A stretch of 64,000 bases of DNA, taken from contig JAHWDD010000004.1 in the NCBI GenBank assembly GCA_023897205.1, positions 4,340,001 through 4,404,000 on the forward strand, given 5' to 3'. Shown in pieces: positions 56,686 through 64,000 of the stretch. The DNA comes from Exophiala sp. HKRS030. Taxonomy: Eukaryota; Ascomycota; Eurotiomycetes; Chaetothyriales; Herpotrichiellaceae. Position 1 is the stretch's first letter. The number at the start of each line of letters is the position of its first letter. A model generated the notes under the pieces. The model saw nothing but the letters and a program-made list of their open reading frames with translations. It was not told the origin of the DNA and did no database searches. Position numbers and translations under genes: made by a program.

Positions 56686-57846
56686 CTAACCTGTCAAGGC
56701 ACCTTTGAAATCTTCGAGGAACCTCCAGTAAACCTTCTGGCGTACCCCCTTGGCCTTCCACTCATTTGCTTCAGCTGGAAAAAAGTCCATCACGCCCTTG
56801 ATAGTACCATCGTGAGCGTAGATGAATAGGACATTGTCCTCGGCATCTGCCTCTTGAACCTTCTTGATGGTACGAAGAGCCTCGGGTATGTCCAGCCCCA
56901 TGTTCGGATCAAAGAAAGTCTGAGTTGGACCTCTCGCTCGAGATTTCTGAACCTGCTCAAAATCGGCTCCGGGGCAGACACCACCGCGGTAGTGACTCAG
57001 GGCCTCTAATCGGATCTCCGAGGGCAGAGGCAATAGCTCGGAAGGTCGCAATTCACCTGCATGGTGGCACAAATCACCACCCATCATGATAAAAGTGTCG
57101 GGGGTCGTTCTGGCGAGGCCCGCCAAGTGTCCCACGGCGTGGCCCGGTGTATCAAGCAAGTAGAAAGACCCGTCTCCGAAGAGATCGAATGCCCTGAATT
57201 GACCTATCTGGAGGACGCCCTTGTCCTCAAAACTGATCTCCCGCACATGTCGACCTCTGGAACATGATCAGTCAGAAATCTGGGCAAAGACAAATTGGGC
57301 TGACCTGAAATCACTTTCACGGACCGGCGAGTCTTTCTTCGCCGGGTATCCCGGAAAGAAGGCCTCTTTGAAACCTGGACCTACCACTAGCTCGGTAGAC
57401 GAGGGAAAAGTCGATGGGTCTCCCAGATGGTCCCAATGCCAGTGGCTTTGTGTATGTTACCAATTGAGCAGACTGAAACGTTGAGGGACAACGTACCTCC
57501 ACACAATACTGTTAATTTGTGACGGATCCAGTCCCTCTTCTTTGATAATGTCGGCAACATGCTTATCGCCAGAGATTTCCCAACCTCGTTTGACCAGGCC
57601 ATCGACAACGACCGGAGAAAAGTCACGCCAATTTGGTGGCACCCCGAGATCAAACAATGCCTTCTTGCCGGTGGTGCTCTCGACGAGAAATGACCAAGTA
57701 GGGATCTCGGGCATGAATTCCATGCCTGGCATTGGAGGTGTCATGAGGTAGTCTGTGGGAAGTCCATTGATTTTGGTGGTCGAATTGATGATCCTCACCC
57801 TCGCGACGGCACCAGATGGGACCGAGAAACGCTTGGTAGTCACCAT
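56686..57846 (-). CDS. Metallo-beta-lactamase-fold hydrolase (lactonase type)
   Basis: Exons 57846-57497, 57445-57305 and 57256-56686 give 353 residues. Seen: SFLVESTTGKKALFDLGV, the zinc motif HWHWDH at residues 118-123 (with the first His codon just after an intron), LLDTPGHAVGHLAG carrying the next His, GGDLCHHAGE with the bridging Asp, and IYAHDGTIKGV with the late His. The set is complete for a dinuclear zinc hydrolase. The layout resembles lactonase or glyoxalase-II-like members, which open lactones or thioesters in the cytosol. Neighbours (regulator, MFS carrier, SDR) suggest degradation of a small lactone or ester. Substrate unknown. Confidence 0.9.
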
Positions 57847-58704
57847 TTTCGCGGCAGTTTCAATCGATGATCTTAAATGATGGAGTAAACCAAAAGGTCA
57901 ACTCGAACAATTGTAGCTTGTCTGCGAGAGAGCTGGTTTCAACACAACTACGACTTACGCTTACTGTAAGACTCGAATTCATCTTATCCATGAAGAAGAG
58001 AGAGGGACAGCCCAAGACCCACCCCCCTTCGGTTACGAAATGTCGTTCCTCATCCCCCGCATCGCAAGGCTGTGTGAGAGGTTCGATTCTCTCCAACCAA
58101 CATGATGTAACTCACCAGTAGGAGGACTTGGGGAAGGTGGTCAATCACTCGAGCCTAGTCGTTTTGAGGAATGACGCTCTGGTACTTTGCAAAGCCTTAC
58201 CAATAACTCGTACCCTGGTCGAGGTCTATTGCCGGAATCAATGGCCTTGTCAACCGCTTTTGCCGGACGCCAAGTCAACTTTACGTCTCGTCGAGGAGAC
58301 CGTCTTGAACAACACCACACTAGCCAGTCTCATACGGACGGCATGGATCTTTTACTCCGCATTGCTTACCCATGGGGGGGGGAAGGATTCTTCAGCGTTT
58401 ACGGGGTACCTGGGGATTCCTCAGTTTTCCACGAGTACGAGGAGCATTACTATATCAAAGGCATCGATATTGTACTAAAGTATCTACACAGCCGAAGCAA
58501 TATAGCCGGACCGCATATGTATCTCGATCTCCACATCATATCGTTCCAACAACAAAAGATGTTTGTCAACCTCTTCTGGCAATATAATAAGAGACTGCGG
58601 GACGATCCAGACACATCTCTCCCTGGTCGAGTGATATTCCATTGCCCCCCTCCCCAAAGCCGGAAACCCCTAACAGCGGTGTCATGTCCAAGTCATAACA
58701 CATA
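57847..58704. promoter_or_regulatory. Divergent intergenic region between metallo-hydrolase and Dal5-like MFS
   Basis: 858 bp with both promoters. Open frames at 58187-58705 and 58128-58478 overlap in different frames and show no domain. A GGTTCGATTCTC word near 58060 is only superficially tRNA-like. Confidence 0.5.
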
Positions 58705-60752
58705 ATGTCTGCAACACACATCGACCAAAACCCCAAATCCAATACTGCGCACATGGAGTTCCAAGAAAAGTCCGTGGTTGACAATCGCGAGGGAGGCCAT
58801 GAGGTTGTTTCTCAACAAGAGCTTGCCATTGACCCACAGACCGAGAGACGTATCAAGTATGTAATGTTACATTGACTCCCCGAGGGAGGGGTCTTTAGTG
58901 TACAGCTCTTCAGCTGACCGAATCCCTCAAGACGCAAGATCGATATCAGGCTCCTACCCATGTTAGGGTCCATGTACACCTTCTCATTGATCGATCGGAC
59001 CAATGTCGGGGGAGCTCGAATCTCGGGTCTCGATCAGACGGTCGACCTCGACGTCGGTAACCGAGCTTCTATCATCAGTGAGTCCTTTTTTCCCTCGTTC
59101 ACTCCACGACGACCCCCGGAAGGTACTGACCGCCCGTGATAGTTCTAGTCTTTTACGTCGGATACGTGATTTTCGAGCTGCCTTCTAACCTGGTGAGTGG
59201 TTTTCGAGAAGTCTTGAATGCCGCTCATGCACACGAGAGAGATGATGTTAACTCCTTCCCTCTGTACAGGTCCTGAAAAAACTTGGTGCTGCAAACTGGT
59301 TGTCATTCCTAGGTGTGGCATGGGGTCTCATCTCGTTGGGGATAGGGTTAAGCAAGAATTGGGAGACCGTCGCGGCGCTCAGAGCCATGCTTGGTATTTT
59401 GGAAGCCGTAAGTTCATGTCTTGAGTCTCACAAGAGTACCATGCTCTCTTGGAACTGACGCCCCCTTTTTTCTCATAATGTTAGGGATTGTTTCCAGGAT
59501 GCGTTTATTTGATATCGGCATGGTACCGGCGTTACGAGGTACAAAAGAGGTACGTACACGATTCTTTCGTATAGAGAGACATGCACCAGTCACTGACGAT
59601 GATACAGAATCGCAGTCTTTTTCATGACGGCCTCTTTCCTTTCCTCCTTCTCCAACATCTTGGCCTACGGATTGACCCAGATCGCGTCTGATCCCGTCAA
59701 TGACGGTTGGAAGTGGATATTCGTCGTCGAGGGGGCCATCACCATAGGCATCTCGATATTGGCGTGGTTCGTCATTGTCGATTTCCCCGAAAGTTCTCGG
59801 AACAAGTTCCTGTCTCCGGAAGAGGTGCAGGTCGTCAAGAACAGACTGTTGGCGGAGAGAGGGAGCGCCGAGGGTGGCAAGGTGACTTGGAAAGTCATCA
59901 AGGAGACTGTGTTGGATTGGCAAGTGTGGAGCATGTGAGTATTATTGGTCCTCGCCCTCTTCTCATCGAAAACAACCCGTCATTTTCATTCTTGGTCAAG
60001 GGCCGTACGCGACAAAATGCTAACTTGTATTCAACAGAGCGACCGTCTACATGAGTGGTTCATGCGGGACATATGGATTTTTGTTCTTCTTGCCCATCAT
60101 CCTCCGCAATGGCCTGGGGTATTCCCAATCGCTCTCGTTCTGTCTCACGGCTCCACCGGCGGCGTTGGCCGTCGTTTACGCCTTGGGGATCTCGTGGGCC
60201 GCCGACAAGTACCGCGTCCGAGGTCCGTTCATCCTCATGCACTGTGTTCTTGGGGTTGTGGGGCTGTGTATGATTGGGTTTCTCAATCGTCCTACGCCGC
60301 GATACGTCGGGTCTTTCTTGGGTGAGTGTGGGACGAACGGGCTCATCGTGACAGGGCTCGCATGGGGTCAGAACAACGTCAGGAGCGACGCCAAGAGAAG
60401 CGTCACCACCGCCATACAGGTCATGATGGCTGCTGTGGGAGGCATCTATTCCGCATTGGTATTTCGACAACAGGTGAGATTACCCCCTCCATATCGCGGA
60501 CTACCGAAAATGAAGCACGATGTACCTACTGCATTTCACACACAACCGAGCGAAAGGAAGCAGACAAGGACTGACGTGAATGATTAGGACGCTCCTGATT
60601 ATGTCCCGGGCTTGGTGGCCACAGGGGCCCTGATACTGCTGGCGGGGGCACTGACTATCATCACTTGTCCCCTGTTGATCAAGGCGAATCGACAAGCCGA
60701 TAGGGGTGAGAGGGTGATCGAAGAATCCCCGGATTTCAGATATACTTGGTGA
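58705..60752 (+). CDS. MFS transporter, anion:cation symporter family (Dal5/Tna1-like)
   Basis: Exons 58705-58856, 58932-59077, 59143-59192, 59270-59407, 59485-59549, 59608-59934, 60038-60473 and 60588-60752 give 492 residues. It has 12 helices. Seen: RKIDIRLLPMLGSMYTFSLIDRTNVGGARI, the family start; YVGYVIFELPSNLVLKKLG; WGLISLGIG; ILEAGLFPGCVYLISAWYRRYEVQKRI; WKWIFVVEGAITIG; and the loop DFPESSRNKFLSPEEVQ. This matches fungal carriers for allantoate, nicotinate, pantothenate and other organic anions. Seven introns in 2 kb is the highest density in the window, and all phases agree. It is divergent from the metallo-hydrolase and probably imports a carboxylate substrate. Confidence 0.92.
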
Positions 60753-61226
60753 TAATAGACCGATCCTCGGACTTGCTCTCCTTTTGGGACTTTGGTGTGG
60801 GCTTTGTCGTGGACATGAAGGATCTGTCTAGAGAAATGCGAGAATCGCAATGCGGGGTGGGTCGGTGGTTGTTTTTCCTTCCATCTCGTAGCTACGACCA
60901 AAGCTTTAGACACTTCATGGTCGCAGTATAGAAATCATAACACGAATGGAGATTTTCAAGGCATAGATGTTGGAGCTTGGACTAAAAAGTAATTCCATTC
61001 GATACATGGGACAAAATGATATAATTCATTGAAGAAGCTATAGGGATTGAAGAATATACAGAGTCAAATCAGACAGATACATGTCCTTGTTATATTCCCT
61101 GTAGGTGTGGGTCTCTCGCTCGATGGATTTGAGAGGTACCCTCTTACCAGAAGTGATAAACAATTGACTCTGTTTCTGTTTCCTGTTTGTCTCCAACATC
61201 CTTTCTACCACTTCCGCGCACTCCTT
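60753..61226. other. Convergent intergenic region
   Basis: 474 bp between the stops of the MFS and SDR genes. Nothing recognisable. Confidence 0.45.
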
Positions 61227-62495
61227 TCACCTTTTCTTGCCGGCCGATTTCTTATCTTCCTCCAAAGCCTTGACGACGTCGACGATGGCCTCGTTTTTCC
61301 TACTGGTCCACGCGTGGGGTCCGGGACCTGGGTCGTTCAACAAAAACACCTCGCGCCATCGATCCGGGTGGGTGACCTCCAATACAGTTCCTGGCGGGTA
61401 TTTGTTTTTGTTGGGAACATCAAAGGCCACCGCCATCATCCCCCTCGCGATCTCGTCGGTCGAACACAACTTGTCCTTGTCGGGGTCGACGAACCGGATG
61501 GCCTCGGGGTGGTCGTACATCAGAGGGGACATGGTCGGCCCGGGGGCCACGGCCGTGACTCGGATGCCTTCCATGTCGTAGAGGGGTGCCATGGCCCGGG
61601 CAAAGTTGGAGACTCCCTGTTTCGCGGCCCCGTAGAGGGGGGTCAGGATGCTGGATTTTTGGGCGCCCGTCGACGAGACCAGGACGATGTTGCCCCGTAC
61701 GCCGGTCTGGACCCAACGGCGGATGGCGATGCGGGACATCTTCAGAGGGTGATCCAGGTTGATCCGAAGGATCTTGTAACTACTGTCGTCCTTGTCGTTC
61801 CAAAAATTGGGGGCAGACTAGAGAAAAGGACACATGATCATTCAGTAGAGATCAAACAAGGAGATGAAGGAAAAAAAGAGAAAACAAGGATGAAGGGAAA
61901 AGTGGCGTTGGTTGGTAGAAAGTAAAGGGGTAGGAGATAGTAGGTAAAAGGTAAAAGGGGGGTTAGGTAGGTAATCAGTCATAGTCCTCGCATCGCAAAC
62001 GTACAGGTTCATAAATGCCGGCCCCTGGACAGACGACGTACGGCACACCACCGAATTCCTTTTCGTACGTATCAAAGGCCTTTTCGAGTTGTGGCCAATC
62101 ACTCACGTCGGTCTTTGTGAATGCTATCCGTGGACTCGACTTGCTATTGTCGTTTTGGTCTTGTTTCAACGTGTCGATCCAAGCCTGTGCTTCACGGTGT
62201 AAAGTGAGATCACAGATCAATACGTTACAACCTGCTTGGTGTAACGCTTTTGTAAACGCGAGACATATTCCTGTGACCGACGGACGATGATGGTTTGTCA
62301 AAGTTAGCATTCTGTGGTTTTGAAAGGGGTCATATATAAATTTGCATCATTGACATCTCGTAGTGATGGAAACCATAGATATCAGAGTAGGGGAAAGATG
62401 AAGAAAAAAAGAGTCATCTTACCTGAACCACCTCCCGTCACAATTGCCCCTTTTCCTGTTAGATCGACTTGTTGTTGTTGTTGTTGTTGTGACAT
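61227..62495 (-). CDS. Short-chain dehydrogenase/reductase (classical SDR)
   Basis: Exons 62495-62423, 62270-62005 and 61817-61227 give 309 residues; introns are 152 and 187 nt, long for this window. NAD(P)-dependent oxidoreductase of hydroxy/keto groups. Seen: a CAA repeat encoding seven Gln directly after MS, then GAIVTGGGSGICLAF (Rossmann TGxxxGxC), DLTLHREAQ with an Asp fitting NAD preference, KTDVSDW, a PGAGIY segment in place of the usual NNAG, the catalytic Ser in VLVSSTGAQ, and YGAAK with Tyr near residue 173, followed by VAPGPTMSPL. The layout resembles 15-hydroxyprostaglandin-dehydrogenase-like SDRs. The substrate is unknown. Confidence 0.85.
62471..62490. repeat. CAA/TTG trinucleotide repeat inside the SDR start
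   Basis: GTTGTTG run on the plus strand encodes a seven-glutamine stretch at residues 3-9 of the SDR. Confidence 0.85.
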
Positions 62496-63379
62496 TTTGT
62501 TGTTCAAATTCAAAAGCAAAAAGGATTCTCAACAGGATAGAGACACTGTAGGTGTATTGAAAATGCAGTCGTCTCACTCGTTACTCAAATCGAACGTTCA
62601 CTTTTTGGAGTAGAGAGGTATCTGAACCTCAGTAGATAACTCCGTAGTAGATGTTGTATGTTGAAACTGGTCTCCCCGCGATAAATACTACTCGTCCTTG
62701 TCGACATCAACAATTCAAGTCACTAGTTGTCATCCCTCTTCTTTTCCCTCGAGTCTCCAATAGTTCTTCCTCCTCCTCCACATTTCAGGACTACCGAGGA
62801 CAATGGGAAATCGGGGGAGGCTTACGGAGTACAAGATGGGATGTCAATTTTGAGAGCCGAACATTCATAGCCGACATTACCGGACAAGTACTTAATTCAT
62901 AGTAAGTACTCACTACCGAGCATACCAAAACAGAAAAACCATACGAGTACCAGACACGAAATATCGGAACCAGGCACGTTGAATAGATTGGCAATAAAGA
63001 ATATCGAATTCTCCTTCTAGTATAGCTCACAAGGCTTCAATACTTGTACAGGACAGACGAAGTCAGAACCATCGATCTCATAGGATTCTCAATTAACCGA
63101 ACCTGTTCTACATTTACTTACCTTCATTCTTTACACATTGTCTGCGAACCAAAATTATATCCATCACTAATGGTCAAAAGGACCCTCTATGATTCAAATC
63201 TCAACCGTCAAAGTCGTGTCTCGGTATCCAGATAGCAATTCCCCAAAACGCTAGCAATAGTGTAACCCTGCACCTCTGACCAAATCCCATCCTACCCTTC
63301 TCAACATAAGCAGGCCGATGGTAATACTCGCTAAATTCTTCGCAAATGATTTTCTCAAAACGGACACCGAATCCTTTCG
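62496..63379. other. Intergenic region
   Basis: 884 bp, AT-richer than its surroundings. One exact TACGGAGTA copy at 62823-62831. No gene recognised. Confidence 0.45.
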
Positions 63380-64000
63380 TCACACCACGCCATCATCACA
63401 ATGCAAGCTTCGTAAGAGACTCGTAGCCTGCCGCCAATTCGTAATGACATCTGCCACGAGTTTGTCCTTTCTGCCATTGTCGTATAAGCTTGGTCTTGTA
63501 GTGCCGGAACCCTCTCTAGAACTATGCAAAATCTCTGGAGGACAGAATCTCCCGCCAGTCGAAAAGAGCACCGCGCCCTTGAAGTGGTAACGTAGTGGTG
63601 AGTCAACCAGTCGCAAACAAAATTCACACAGTTGCGAATCATCATCACATTTGCAAGGATGATTCTCTGTAGGCATCAAAGGCAGAGCTTGCATGCCGTA
63701 GAAGATGACAAGTTTCTGCTCAATCTTCTCCCGAGAACAAGAAGAAATCTTGGGTTGACTTCCTGGTCTGCCCGACCCACGCATCAACCGCGACCGTAGC
63801 ACAGAGACCGTCTGGGCAACTTGGTAGATCTCTTTCGCGATGTCTTCTGGTTCCGAGCAGTCAAGTAAACGAACGAGTACATAGCGGCCCATCAAGAGCT
63901 CGCTTTGACTGGCTGGCCGTGGAATAAAGCCATTTTGGAAAGCGTGCTCCTTTTGAACGGATGGCCAGTGAGAACATAGAGTGTAACGAGCGAAATCCTT
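63380..64000 (-). CDS. Unidentified protein, 5' end outside the window
   Basis: The minus strand is open from the window edge to a stop at 63380 (206 residues visible). I do not recognise the family. Seen: FIPRPASQSELLMGRYVLVRLLDCSEPEDIAKEIYQVAQTV-like helical sequence in the first third, an Arg-rich patch (LRSRLMRGSGRPGS), a Cys-rich segment (CKCDDDSQLCEFCLRLV) that could bind zinc, and YHFKGAVLFSTGGRFCPP. The C-terminus is polar. An internal ATG at 63892 is possible as a start, but the open frame upstream of it argues for a longer gene. An intron or a pseudogene cannot be excluded. Confidence 0.4.
   Translation of the reverse strand, partial: KDFARYTLCSHWPSVQKEHAFQNGFIPRPASQSELLMGRYVLVRLLDCSEPEDIAKEIYQVAQTVSVLRSRLMRGSGRPGSQPKISSCSREKIEQKLVIFYGMQALPLMPTENHPCKCDDDSQLCEFCLRLVDSPLRYHFKGAVLFSTGGRFCPPEILHSSREGSGTTRPSLYDNGRKDKLVADVITNWRQATSLLRSLHCDDGVV

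Noticed and set aside
58012..58085. tRNA-like T-arm word GAGAGGTTCGATTCTCTC
   Set aside because: The stem only closes with an 8-nt loop, and no acceptor, D-arm or anticodon stem can be fitted upstream, so it is not called a tRNA.
58187..58705. 172-residue plus-strand frame before the Dal5-like gene
   Set aside because: Ends at the start of the MFS gene, overlaps other frames, no recognisable domain.
61047..61925. 292-residue plus-strand frame opposite the SDR gene
   Set aside because: It is antisense to the SDR last exon, whose catalytic motifs are unmistakable; no features of its own.

Overview
The window is nuclear DNA of a filamentous ascomycete (Pezizomycotina). Genes lie on both strands as single transcription units. 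Almost all introns are 45-90 nt with GT..AG ends and CTAAC/CTGAC-like branch sites. The content is typical of the group: Zn2Cys6 regulators, PDR and ABCA transporters, DHA1/TRI12/Dal5-type MFS carriers, a YAT permease, GH51 and GMC enzymes. The order cannot be fixed from sequence alone; the number of transporters and aromatic-catabolism genes would suit Eurotiomycetes, including black yeasts, but that is only a guess. I resolve 22 protein-coding genes or gene remnants, two of them cut by the window edges. Exon coordinates were set by hand from splice signals, phase and protein continuity. No rRNA, tRNA or CRISPR was recognised. Left part (1-27.5 kb): a partial long-chain acyl-CoA synthetase, O-acetylhomoserine sulfhydrylase (cysD type), a DHA1 MFS carrier, a small four-helix MARVEL-like protein, a glutathione transferase with a CxxC active site, a secreted GH51 arabinofuranosidase, then two large ABC exporters of different subfamilies (PDR/ABCG and ABCA). 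These are followed by a DUF3435/tyrosine-recombinase-like protein with C2H2 fingers whose frame is interrupted by a TGA. Centre (28.5-43.5 kb, perhaps to 47.9 kb): an apparent aromatic catabolic cluster. It holds an alpha/beta hydrolase, a CYP504-like P450, fumarylacetoacetase, homogentisate 1,2-dioxygenase, a Zn2Cys6 regulator, a CocE/NonD hydrolase and a TRI12-type MFS carrier, with a secreted GMC oxidoreductase beyond a repeat-rich patch. The genes spell out ester release or uptake, ring hydroxylation to a homogentisate-type product, ring cleavage and final hydrolysis. Maleylacetoacetate isomerase is not in the window. Promoters of the enzyme and transporter genes share a CCGGCGG word (CCG-N-CGG), always in the same orientation, which is a plausible site for the cluster regulator. 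The patch at 43.5-45.9 kb is unusual. It contains a diverged ~140-bp tandem duplication, a minisatellite, a GA tract, hairpins, and a small gene whose only intron is bounded by a 21-bp direct repeat, the footprint expected of intron gain by local duplication. Right part (49.5-64 kb): a mitochondrial scramblase-family protein, a YAT amino-acid permease, a second Zn2Cys6 regulator, a metallo-beta-lactamase-fold hydrolase (lactonase type), a Dal5-like MFS carrier, an SDR, and an unidentified protein running off the edge. The regulator/hydrolase/MFS/SDR group may be a second small catabolic cluster.
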